DNA from: Candidatus Bathyarchaeota archaeon
Lineage (GTDB): Archaea > Thermoproteota > Bathyarchaeia > Bathyarchaeales > DTEX01
Assembly: GCA_018397055.1 (NCBI GenBank)
Contig: JAGTQS010000018.1
Location: forward strand, 18,091 to 23,295
Direction of reading: 5' to 3'
DNA: 5,205 nt
Shown: positions 1 to 5,111 of the stretch, one piece after another
Layout: each line of letters begins with the position of its first letter
How positions within the stretch are numbered: the first letter of the stretch is position 1
Notes under the pieces: model-generated
Databases searched by the model: none
What the model saw: only the letters and a program-made list of their open reading frames with translations
Told to the model about the DNA's origin: nothing
Made by a program: the position numbers and the translations under genes

Positions 1-468
1 ATAGGTGTGGTCATCGCAACCTGCAACGATCATAGGGCGGTTGAGGCTGGAGCCCATGCTTATGCTGCTCGAACTGGACGATACCAACCTCTTTCAGTTT
101 GGGAAAAGAACGAGGAAGGAGACCTAGTTGGGTCAATTGAGCTGCCAATGGCTGTAGGTACAATAGGTGGCGCCACAAAGGTTCATCCAATAAGTCGAGT
201 TGCCCTCAAGATTCTTGGAGTAAAGTCTGCTAGGGAACTTGGCGAGGTGATGGCTGCAGTTGGATTAGCGCAGAATCTTGGAGCTTTAAGAGCTCTTGCC
301 CATGAGGGTATCCAAAGAGGTCACATGTCTCTTCACGCACGAAACATCGCGGTCATGGCGGGGGCAACTGGAGACCTTATCGATTTAGTTGCGGAGAAAA
401 TGGTTGAAGAAAGAAAGATAAGAATGGATAGGGCAAAGGAGTTAATTGAACAATTAAAAAGCAAGTAA
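1..468 (+). CDS. mvaA: Class II HMG-CoA reductase, C-terminal part (5' end outside window)
   Basis: Catalyses interconversion of HMG-CoA and mevalonate, the committed step of the mevalonate route to archaeal isoprenoid lipids. The frame is open from base 1, so the gene starts upstream. About 155 residues are visible, against roughly 430 in the Pseudomonas mevalonii enzyme. What is seen matches the class II form: NDHRAVEAGAHAYA near the left edge, GTIGGATKVHP, VGLAQNLGALRALA, and GIQRGHMSLHARN. From family knowledge, the Asp of NDHR corresponds to catalytic Asp283 and the His of RGHM to catalytic His381. The 98-residue spacing between them is exactly preserved. The catalytic Lys and Glu lie upstream and cannot be checked. 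The gene ends in a charged helix with TAA. It lies 38 bp before trmG10 with a short T-rich stretch between, so cotranscription is uncertain. The GTG at 7 is internal, not the start. Class is certain; physiological direction is inferred from the lack of other mevalonate use in archaea. Confidence 0.95.
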   Translation: MGVVIATCNDHRAVEAGAHAYAARTGRYQPLSVWEKNEEGDLVGSIELPMAVGTIGGATKVHPISRVALKILGVKSARELGEVMAAVGLAQNLGALRALAHEGIQRGHMSLHARNIAVMAGATGDLIDLVAEKMVEERKIRMDRAKELIEQLKSK

Positions 469-472
469 CCTT

Positions 473-481
473 GTTTTTGTG
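473..481 (+). terminator. Possible weak oligo-T terminator after the HMG-CoA reductase gene
   Basis: The stretch TTGTTTTTG follows the HMG-CoA reductase stop codon by a few bases and contains a T5 run. Archaeal RNA polymerase can terminate at U-rich tracts without a hairpin, but T5 is short and no stem precedes it. It may only cause partial termination before trmG10. Confidence 0.25.
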
Positions 482-506
482 ATGCCCTATTAAAGGGGAT
501 TACGAT

Positions 507-1553
507 GTGGCGACACTCTTCTTTCTAGTTTCAGGCGAAAATCCTACTCTGCCTACTTCTGAAGTTAAATCGATTCTAGAGTCCGAAAAAATAATTTATA
601 AAACATTAGATGGTCTGCCCCAAATTTTCCGAATCGAAGCCAACCCAAAATGTTTGGAAATCGTTCAGCGCAGGGCTTCAATGACAAGAATAGCCGGAAT
701 AGAGATTTTTAAATGTAAAGATGAGATGGAAGAAATTGAACGGTGCTTCGAAAAATCTAGCATCGCCCCATATTTAAATGAGGAGGAGAGCTTCGCTGTT
801 CGAGTTAAAAGAGTTAGAGGAAGCTCCATCGAGATTAGGAGAGAAAAATTAGAGAGGGAACTGGGAGATAAAATCCTAAGTAAGACAAAGAAAACAAAGG
901 TTAGCCTTAAAAACCCGCAAAAAACCTTTCTATGCCTGTTGTCTGGAGGATACCTTCTTTTTGGATTAAAAAAATTTGAGATTAGGGCAAAAGGGTTCAT
1001 TAAGCGTGGCGGAGTAGGCAAGGTTTTCACTCACCCAGCTGAGATGACCCCAAAACTTGCAAGATGCATGGTCAATCTGGCCCATGCCAAAACAGGAGAT
1101 GTTGTGCTCGATCCTTTTTGCGGCACAGGAAGCTTTCTTCTTGAGGCCGGTCTAGTTGGCTGCAGAGTTCTTGGGTTTGACGTTTTAAGGTCCATGGTTA
1201 GAGGAAGCTCCAGAAATTTAGCTTTTTACGGAGTAAATCTAGAAGGGTTAATAGTGGCTGACATACGAAGTCCTCCTCTCCGTTACAGGATGGTTGATTG
1301 CATCGTCACGGATCCTCCGTATGGAACTTCAGCAACAACTTTGGGCCTTGGAAGACGCAAGGTTTTCAAGAGATTTCTTTCAGCGGCAGCAAAATTAGTA
1401 AAAAACAATGGGAGAATTTGTTTCGCTGCTCCTAAAACTGTTAATGCCAAGAAAATTGGAGAGCAATTAGGCTTTAGGCATGTCGAGTCGCATTTCATTT
1501 ATATTCATAGAAGCTTAACACGTGAAATAGTAGTCTTTCAGCTAGCACGGTGA
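507..1553 (+). CDS. trmG10: tRNA (guanine(10)-N2)-dimethyltransferase, THUMP + Rossmann MTase (TrmG10/Trm11 type)
   Basis: Predicted to methylate N2 of G10 in tRNA using S-adenosylmethionine. The 348-residue protein has the length and order of the archaeal TrmG10 family: an N-terminal domain with a THUMP-like tRNA-binding part (about residues 50-160), then a class I methyltransferase domain. Visible motifs are HPAEMTPKLAR (176-186), the SAM-binding DPFCGTGSFLLEAG (202-215), GFDV (223-226), an acidic ADIR (251-254), and the catalytic N2-methylase motif TDPPYGTSATT (268-278). Near the C-terminus, HRSLTREIVVF is also typical. The start is GTG 507, with a purine-rich AAAGGGGA ribosome site at 492-499. 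An overlapping ATG at 505 is out of frame and closes after seven codons. The end overlaps the start region of rnz, so the two are probably cotranscribed, both acting on tRNA. A related THUMP methylase with other substrate specificity cannot be wholly excluded. Confidence 0.87.
   Translation: MATLFFLVSGENPTLPTSEVKSILESEKIIYKTLDGLPQIFRIEANPKCLEIVQRRASMTRIAGIEIFKCKDEMEEIERCFEKSSIAPYLNEEESFAVRVKRVRGSSIEIRREKLERELGDKILSKTKKTKVSLKNPQKTFLCLLSGGYLLFGLKKFEIRAKGFIKRGGVGKVFTHPAEMTPKLARCMVNLAHAKTGDVVLDPFCGTGSFLLEAGLVGCRVLGFDVLRSMVRGSSRNLAFYGVNLEGLIVADIRSPPLRYRMVDCIVTDPPYGTSATTLGLGRRKVFKRFLSAAAKLVKNNGRICFAAPKTVNAKKIGEQLGFRHVESHFIYIHRSLTREIVVFQLAR
1549..1553 (+). promoter_or_regulatory. Ribosome binding site that decides the rnz start
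   Basis: GGTGA, complementary to the archaeal 16S rRNA 3' end, sits inside the last codons of trmG10, 8 nt before ATG 1562. It supports ATG 1562 as the rnz start. The competing GTG at 1550 lies within this motif and has no such site upstream. Confidence 0.6.
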
Positions 1554-1561
1554 ATGATTTA

Positions 1562-2485
1562 ATGAGCTTACAAATTACATTCCTAGGAACCGCTGCAAGC
1601 ATCCCTACTTCAACCCGTGCACTCTCATCAGTTGCTGTTCATAGACAGGGCGAACTTTTACTGTTTGACTGCGGCGAGGGTACACAAAGACAGATGATTC
1701 AGGCAAAAATTGGCTTTAACCGTAAGACAAAAATATTCATAACGCACATGCATGGAGACCATGTTTTGGGATTGCCTGGGCTTCTTCAAACCATGTCGCT
1801 ACTTGGAAGAAACAAGACTCTTCAGATTTTTGGGCCGAAGGGCATTGTTAACTTTGTGGAAGCGATATTAACAACGGTTGAGTTTTCCCTAAGCTTCACA
1901 ATTGAAACTTGTGAAATACAAGAAGAAGGGTTGGTTTTAAGAGAAAAAGATTACGAAATACAATCAACGTGGGCAGACCACTCAATTCCATGTCTAGCGT
2001 ATGCGTTGATTGAAAAACCAAGATCGGGAAAGTTCCATCCTGAAAAAGCAGCTGCCCTCGGAGTTCCAAAAGGACCATTATGGCATAAACTCCAAATTGG
2101 CAAAAAAATAAGGCTGGAAGATGGTCGAATAATAAAGCCTCAAGATGTGGTGGACCCTGAAAGACCTGGCAGAAAAATCGTGATTGTTAGCGATACGAGA
2201 CCTTCGGAAGCTATAGCGAAATTTGCTGCGGAAGCAGATGTCTTAGTTCATGAAGCCACGTTTGCTGACGACCTTCTCGACCGAGCAGAAGAAGATAAGC
2301 ATTCAACCCCGAGTGGAGCAGCTACCATAGCAAAGAAAGCTGGAGTTAAATGTCTCGTATTAACGCACATTAGCGCTCGTTACAGAGACCCCAGGAATCT
2401 TTTACAGGAAGCTGAAAAAGTTTTTCCAAACACAATAGTAGCAGAGGATTTCCTAAAAATCGATGCTCCGTTAAAAAAACCTTAA
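1562..2485 (+). CDS. rnz: Ribonuclease Z (tRNA 3' endonuclease)
   Basis: Zinc metallo-beta-lactamase-fold endonuclease that removes the 3' trailer from pre-tRNA just after the discriminator base, giving the substrate for CCA addition. From ATG 1562 it has 307 residues, the usual length of short-form RNase Z. Visible features: N-terminal ITFLGTAASIPT; FDCGEGTQRQ; the metal motif THMHGDHVLGLPG (His62, His64, Asp66, His67); His140 in WADHS; a flexible exosite arm with GVPKGPLW (about residues 150-200); Asp211 in VSDT; the HEATF motif (230-234); HST (247-249); and His269 in LTHISARY. All expected zinc ligands are present, so the enzyme should be active. Start choice: GTG 1550 would give four more residues and a 4-nt overlap with trmG10, but GGTGA 8 nt before ATG 1562 and the family N-terminus favour 1562. 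The last codons run AAA-AAA-CCT-TAA, and the stop shares TTAA with the converging gene. Confidence 0.95.
   Translation: MSLQITFLGTAASIPTSTRALSSVAVHRQGELLLFDCGEGTQRQMIQAKIGFNRKTKIFITHMHGDHVLGLPGLLQTMSLLGRNKTLQIFGPKGIVNFVEAILTTVEFSLSFTIETCEIQEEGLVLREKDYEIQSTWADHSIPCLAYALIEKPRSGKFHPEKAAALGVPKGPLWHKLQIGKKIRLEDGRIIKPQDVVDPERPGRKIVIVSDTRPSEAIAKFAAEADVLVHEATFADDLLDRAEEDKHSTPSGAATIAKKAGVKCLVLTHISARYRDPRNLLQEAEKVFPNTIVAEDFLKIDAPLKKP
2473..2479 (-). terminator. Oligo-T terminator of the minus-strand operon, inside the 3' end of rnz
   Basis: Read on the minus strand, the TIM-barrel gene stop TAA is followed at once by GG and then seven T's (plus-strand A7 at 2473-2479). A T7 tract directly after a stop codon is a good archaeal intrinsic termination signal. 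On the plus strand the same bases are the Lys-Lys codons near the end of rnz. Confidence 0.5.
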
Positions 2486-3264
2486 GGACGGGCAATCAGT
2501 TCCTTGAGTCTTTGGATGCTTTCTTCTACGTTTTTCGCTGATTCTATGACCAATGTTCCTTTGAAACTAATTCTTTTGAAGGCTCTCACGGTTTTTTGCC
2601 AGTCTACGTTTCCATCTCCTAGTCCAAGATGCTCATCTGATTTTCCATGATTGTCGTGTAAATGGGCGTGAACAATCTTTTCCGGTAACTTTTCAAAGAA
2701 CCAGTTTATTTGGTTGTTTACGTTAGCGTGCCCTATGTCTAGAGTTAAGCCTAGAGTTGTCTCACCAAAGTCCTTATAGAAACGTAGAAAATCATCTGCT
2801 GTTTTCAAAAGAAACGGCAAAGGGTGAAGCCCATTTTCAATTGTCGCAGTAACCCCGAATTGCTCAGCAAAATCAAATAGTTCTCGAATAGACTCAAGAT
2901 TGGTCTTCCAATCCAATTCGGATGAAAATTGGCCGACATCGGTCTGCAAGCCTGGATGAAAAACCCAGTACCTTGAGCCGAGATCGCCGGAATACTGGAT
3001 TGACTTTTTGAGACGCGACATAATAGATGTTCTAACTGATTTTGAAGATGACGCGATGTTTACGTTCATAAAAGGAGCGTGAACTGAAGTCGCGAACCCT
3101 CTCTTTTTAACTATTTCTTTTAATGTTTTTATTCTGGACTCGTTGAATGCGTGCTGCCCATCGTCTATCAGTTCAATGCTTTCCACATCTGCGGTTTCAA
3201 TGTACCGCAACATTGTCGTAAAAAGCTGTTCGAAACAAAAAAGCGTTGATAAACCAACTTTCAT
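2482..3264 (-). CDS. Sugar phosphate isomerase/epimerase-like TIM-barrel protein (xylose isomerase/AP endonuclease 2 superfamily)
   Basis: From ATG 3264, 260 residues; substrate unknown. The alternation of strands and helices is that of the xylose-isomerase-like barrel: MKVGLST strand 1, VESIELIDD strand 2, SVHAPF strand 3, YWVFHPG strand 4, TATIENG strand 5, LGLTLDIGHANV strand 6, IVHAHLHDNHG strand 7, GTLVIES strand 8. Likely divalent-metal ligands are Glu143 (ENG), Asp176 and His179 (DIGH), His201 or His203 (HAHLHD) and Glu241 (VIES). HLGLGDGNVDW after strand 7 is typical of the family. Members include sugar isomerases, epimerases, dehydratases and endonuclease IV. It lacks the full endonuclease IV ligand set, so a sugar or sugar-phosphate role is preferred. 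Start: GTG 3279 directly abuts the upstream stop, but ATG 3264 begins the first barrel strand and has GGAAGTG 6 nt upstream. It is the last gene of the operon and converges on rnz with shared stop bases. Confidence 0.85.
   Translation of the reverse strand: MKVGLSTLFCFEQLFTTMLRYIETADVESIELIDDGQHAFNESRIKTLKEIVKKRGFATSVHAPFMNVNIASSSKSVRTSIMSRLKKSIQYSGDLGSRYWVFHPGLQTDVGQFSSELDWKTNLESIRELFDFAEQFGVTATIENGLHPLPFLLKTADDFLRFYKDFGETTLGLTLDIGHANVNNQINWFFEKLPEKIVHAHLHDNHGKSDEHLGLGDGNVDWQKTVRAFKRISFKGTLVIESAKNVEESIQRLKELIARP
2518..2535 (+). terminator. Possible T-rich terminator of the trmG10-rnz transcript
   Basis: About 33 bp after the rnz stop the plus strand reads CTTTCTTCTACGTTTTT, ending in T5, inside the 3' end of the opposing gene. 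It is the first T-rich tract after rnz. Archaeal U-tract termination makes this plausible, but no hairpin supports it and the run is short. Confidence 0.25.
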
Positions 3265-3279
3265 TACACACACTTCCAC

Positions 3280-3693
3280 TTATTGTCTGGTCTTTGGTGA
3301 TAACCAGTCTATAAGACCTTTTGGATTGTTACATTGAATATCAACGCGGATAGGCCCAAGCGGCGACTCACCAACAGGTTGCGAAAAAGAGATGTGCCCA
3401 ACGTAGGCAGCCTGTTTGTTAAGGAAAAAAGTTATTGTTTTTCCCTTTACTCCGCTAAAAAACATTCTTCGGGCAGCATCTAAGATTCTTTCCTTTCTTA
3501 GAAGATCATGAAAGGCGTCAAGCGCCTCGAGTCCTTCTGCACTACCAGCTAAGCTAGACTCGTCTTTGCTTTTAACTTCTTGAAGGTTTAGATTCCCGAA
3601 TATTTTTTGAACTGCAACTCTTACTTTATTGGTGTCTTCTGTCACGTTAACTTTTACTTCAACATTGAGTTTTACTTCTCCGATTTCGCTCAT
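3280..3693 (-). CDS. UPF0201 family protein, putative RNA-binding
   Basis: 137 residues, the usual length for UPF0201, an archaeal family related by fold to RNA-binding proteins such as those near exosome genes. Biochemical function is not established. Recognisable family blocks: a beta-rich N-terminus (EVKLNVEVKVNVTEDTNKV, 6-24) with a TED turn before helix 1; AGSAEGLEALDAFHDLLRK (49-67) leading into ERILDAAR (68-75); TFFLNKQAAYVGHISF (88-103); SPLGPIRVDI (110-119); and the C-terminal IDWLSPKT (128-135). The ATG is preceded by AAGGAG (plus 3702-3707) with an 8-nt gap, a clear ribosome site inside the upstream gene. The start overlaps the stop of the UPF0200 gene as ATGA, so translation is coupled. 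In Archaeoglobus fulgidus the two families are one fused protein (AF_1395, from memory), which supports a shared function. No membrane segment or signal peptide, so cytoplasmic. Confidence 0.9.
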   Translation of the reverse strand: MSEIGEVKLNVEVKVNVTEDTNKVRVAVQKIFGNLNLQEVKSKDESSLAGSAEGLEALDAFHDLLRKERILDAARRMFFSGVKGKTITFFLNKQAAYVGHISFSQPVGESPLGPIRVDIQCNNPKGLIDWLSPKTRQ

Positions 3694-4265
3694 GTTTGAA
3701 ACTCCTTTTTAATGAGTTGCCTTATTTCCTGTTTAAATGAATCCAGTGTTCCCTCGTTGACGGTCATCAAATCAGCTGTAGCTATAACATTACCTAGTCC
3801 AACATTGAGTTCTCGTATGTCACGTTCAATAAATGTTCTCCAGTCTTTAGGGTCGTCACTTCGATTCCTTTTCAGTAAACGTTCAAACCTTGTCTTAGGA
3901 GAAGAGTGAACAGCAACGATCTTTAGATTTGGAAACTCCTTTTTGAATTCTTTCACCTCTGCTAAGCTTCGGATGCCGTCGATAGCTACAAACTGAGATT
4001 TTAGCGCCTTGATCTTTGGTAGACATCTTTTCGCTAAGACTTCTTCTCCTTCTTCTGCCCTTAGTTGAAGCATAATTTTTCCAAGATTCTCTGGAGTGCA
4101 AGGTAAGTTTCGGCGTTCAGCTTCAACTCGAACTTCGTCGCCCATCACAACGATTGAGAAACCAAGTTCGCGAAGAACCTCTTTAACAACGTCTTTTCCT
4201 GAACCTGGCATTCCAGTTATGCCAATTATAATCTGGCTTCTTTCCTGTGTCATCCCGCTAGCCAT
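3690..4265 (-). CDS. UPF0200 family P-loop nucleotide kinase-like protein
   Basis: 191 residues, first gene of the minus-strand operon. Residues 12-17 (IIIGIT) form the first strand and GMPGSGKD (18-25) a Walker A loop, with Lys24 and Ser22 for phosphate binding. Next come VVMGDEVR (39-46), resembling the nucleoside-monophosphate-kinase substrate region, then FVAIDGIRS (92-100) as the strand with the second acidic motif, KIVAVHSSPKTRFERLLKR (115-133), and a basic lid-like segment with RNRSDDPKDW and ERDIREL. This is the archaeal UPF0200 pattern, similar in fold to adenylate and dephospho-CoA kinases; the real substrate is unknown. It is often misnamed dephospho-CoA kinase, but in archaea that activity has been assigned to an unrelated GTP-dependent family. 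The start is ATG 4265. ATG 4253 (187 residues) is possible, as family members usually begin just before the first strand. Neither has a good ribosome site, and a TATA-like element about 26 bp upstream of 4265 suggests a leaderless message. Confidence 0.9.
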   Translation of the reverse strand: MASGMTQERSQIIIGITGMPGSGKDVVKEVLRELGFSIVVMGDEVRVEAERRNLPCTPENLGKIMLQLRAEEGEEVLAKRCLPKIKALKSQFVAIDGIRSLAEVKEFKKEFPNLKIVAVHSSPKTRFERLLKRNRSDDPKDWRTFIERDIRELNVGLGNVIATADLMTVNEGTLDSFKQEIRQLIKKEFQT

Positions 4266-4278
4266 CCGTAGGACATGT

Positions 4279-4295
4279 AATTACAGCTTATTAGT
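4279..4295 (-). promoter_or_regulatory. Candidate core promoter or operator of the UPF0200-UPF0201-TIM-barrel operon
   Basis: On the minus strand this reads ACTAATAAGCTGTAATT, 14-30 bp upstream of ATG 4265. The A/T-rich ACTAATAAG part is centred near -26, where an archaeal TATA box would sit if transcription started at the ATG. There is no Shine-Dalgarno site before this ATG, which fits a leaderless transcript. A similar element lies before thpR at 4484-4501. It is a weak match to a consensus TATA box. Confidence 0.4.
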
Positions 4296-4337
4296 AATAT
4301 TCTCTTAATACTAAATTGTTTATCTTACCATAATATG

Positions 4338-4367
4338 CAATGTTAGATAAAATATTCTACAACATTG
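4338..4367 (+). other. Bulged stem-loop followed by a T9 run (possible small RNA end)
   Basis: CAATGT pairs with ACATTG, and the stem continues as TAGA with TCTA across a 2-nt bulge (CA at 4360-4361), around an 8-nt loop TAAAATAT. That is about ten pairs. Sixteen bases later the plus strand has A7-CC-T9 (4375-4392). Read on the plus strand this could be the 3' part of a short untranslated transcript ending at the T run. A chance structure in A/T-rich DNA is also possible. Confidence 0.25.
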
Positions 4368-4384
4368 AACTCTCAAAAAAACCT

Positions 4385-4400
4385 TTTTTTTTATTACTAA
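4385..4400 (+). repeat. 16-bp direct repeat, copy 1 (T8-ATTACTAA)
   Basis: Reads T8 followed by ATTACTAA and is repeated exactly 36 bp to the right at 4421-4436. The unique part ATTACTAA also occurs inverted at 4291-4298 (TTAGTAAT), close to the start of the UPF0200 gene. Confidence 0.7.
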
Positions 4401-4428
4401 AAAAAATAATATAAAACATATTTTTTTT
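4399..4428. repeat. Perfect 10-bp inverted repeat with TATA-like loop
   Basis: AAAAAAAATA (4399-4408) is the exact reverse complement of TATTTTTTTT (4419-4428), around the 10-base spacer ATATAAAACA. The spacer contains ATATAAAA, a plausible plus-strand TATA box that would place a start near 4440, giving thpR a leader of about 70 nt. The arms are mostly homopolymer, so the pairing is weak evidence for function. Confidence 0.45.
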
Positions 4429-4436
4429 ATTACTAA
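4421..4436 (+). repeat. 16-bp direct repeat, copy 2 (T8-ATTACTAA)
   Basis: Identical to 4385-4400. It ends 74 bp before the thpR ATG. The spacing of 36 bp between copies is about three and a half helical turns. Confidence 0.7.
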
Positions 4437-4483
4437 TCTTAAATCCTAATATATTCAGTTGCAAGTAAAGTAATACAATCGTA

Positions 4484-4501
4484 ACTACTTAAGCTGGGAT
4501 T
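4484..4501 (+). promoter_or_regulatory. Candidate core promoter or operator of thpR
   Basis: ACTACTTAAGCTGGGATT ends 9 bp before ATG 4511 and 15 bp before the alternative ATG 4517. Allowing one gap it matches the minus-strand element before the UPF0200 gene (ACTAATAAGCTGTAATT), sharing TAAGCTG exactly. Its ACTTAAG part lies near -23 from 4511 or -29 from 4517, near where a TATA box of a leaderless gene would be. Confidence 0.35.
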
Positions 4502-4510
4502 TGGATTAAT

Positions 4511-5098
4511 ATGGAGATGATTCGCAGTTTCATCGCGGTCGACATCGACGATGCCACTGTGCTTGAGAATTTGTCCAAAATCCAAGAAAGGTTGTTGAGA
4601 ACAGGTGCTGACCTCAAACTTGTTAAGCCTGAGAACATTCACATAACTTTAAAATTTCTGGGAGATATCACCATGACAATGGTTGACCAGATTTATAACG
4701 AAATGGACCAGGTTTACTTTGGGCCGTTCGAAATAAAAATAAAAGGAATTGGTGCATTCCCAAACCTTCGGCGAATAAGCATAGTATGGGCTGGTATTCA
4801 CCAAGGCAATAATGAACTAAGAGCAATTTTTAATCAGCTGGAATCAAGGTTGCAGACACTTGGATTTAAACAGGATTATAAAGGCTTCAGCCCTCATCTA
4901 ACTATTGCCCGTGTTAGAACGGGTAAAAACAAGGAACTATTGGTAAGAGAGTTGAACTGTCTTGCTGATTACGAGTTTGGCACAGTCGCTGCCAAATGTC
5001 TGAGGTTGAAGAAAAGTGTTCTCACACCACAAGGACCGATATATTCAGTTTTGAGAGAAACTTATGGGAAAAGGCTAAATGCGCAGGAAAGCCGATAG
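4511..5098 (+). CDS. thpR: RNA 2',3'-cyclic phosphodiesterase (ThpR/LigT, 2H phosphoesterase)
   Basis: Hydrolyses 2',3'-cyclic phosphate RNA ends to 2'-phosphate. Bacterial relatives also join tRNA halves through a 2'-5' bond in vitro, hence the older name 2'-5' RNA ligase. The 195-residue length is normal. Both signature HxTx motifs are present: HITL at 44-47 in HITLKFLGDI, and HLTI at 129-132 in SPHLTIARV. The N-terminal IRSFIAVDI strand, the VKPENIH lead-in, GIGAFPN (79-85), VWAGI (92-96), and the C-terminal SVLTPQGPIYSVL strand are all family features. The enzyme should be active. Start: ATG 4511 gives MEMIRSF. ATG 4517 gives MIRSF, closer to many relatives. No strong ribosome site precedes either, so the message may be leaderless. 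It lies 13 bp before a probable cca gene, a pairing I recall as common in archaea, which suggests a tRNA-end role. Confidence 0.94.
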   Translation: MEMIRSFIAVDIDDATVLENLSKIQERLLRTGADLKLVKPENIHITLKFLGDITMTMVDQIYNEMDQVYFGPFEIKIKGIGAFPNLRRISIVWAGIHQGNNELRAIFNQLESRLQTLGFKQDYKGFSPHLTIARVRTGKNKELLVRELNCLADYEFGTVAAKCLRLKKSVLTPQGPIYSVLRETYGKRLNAQESR

Positions 5099-5111
5099 GA
5101 AAGAACCAATC

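Larger units (their letters stand above)
4266..4510. other. A/T-rich divergent intergenic region
   Basis: 245 bp between the divergent UPF0200 and thpR starts, strongly A/T rich, with long A and T runs. It should carry both promoters. I see no tRNA fold, no coding frame with family resemblance and no insertion-sequence ends. What it does hold is repeat structure: a hairpin at 4338-4367, a 16-bp direct repeat at 4385-4400 and 4421-4436, a perfect inverted repeat at 4399-4428, and an inverted third copy of ATTACTAA at 4291-4298. Confidence 0.7.

Noticed and set aside
665..1030. 121-codon open frame on the minus strand opposite trmG10
   Set aside because: It lies wholly inside a well-supported methyltransferase gene, shows no family pattern and has no promoter or ribosome site.
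1283..1498. 71-codon minus-strand frame opposite the methyltransferase catalytic region
   Set aside because: Shadow of conserved codons including the DPPY motif; no independent support.
1896..2078. 60-codon minus-strand frame inside rnz
   Set aside because: Composition is that of an antisense shadow, and rnz is complete and certain here.
2468..2491. CCGT...ACGG hairpin around CCTTAAGG as a classical terminator
   Set aside because: Only four outer pairs with a large mismatched interior; the T7 tract alone is a better explanation for termination.
2482..3264. Endonuclease IV as the identity of the TIM-barrel protein
   Set aside because: Same superfamily, but only the common isomerase-type ligand set (Glu, Asp, His, Glu) is evident, not the full trinuclear zinc set; the length is also somewhat short.
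3143..3337. 64-codon plus-strand frame across the barrel/UPF0201 junction
   Set aside because: Opposite two supported genes; the predicted residues resemble no known family.
3690..4265. Dephospho-CoA kinase (CoaE) as the identity of the P-loop protein
   Set aside because: The motif order fits UPF0200, and the archaeal dephospho-CoA kinase activity has been assigned to an unrelated GTP-dependent family.
3712..4308. Plus-strand frames (3712-3909, 4096-4308) and a minus-strand frame (3895-4101) within the UPF0200 gene
   Set aside because: All overlap the P-loop gene in other frames and have Ser/Arg-rich shadow-like products.
4266..4510. tRNA gene, CRISPR repeat or insertion-sequence end in the intergenic region
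   Set aside because: No cloverleaf bases, no regularly spaced repeat-spacer units beyond the two 16-bp copies, and no terminal inverted repeats or target duplications.
4439..4642. 67-codon minus-strand frame overlapping the thpR start
   Set aside because: It covers the conserved N-terminus of thpR including the first HxTx motif, and has no support of its own.
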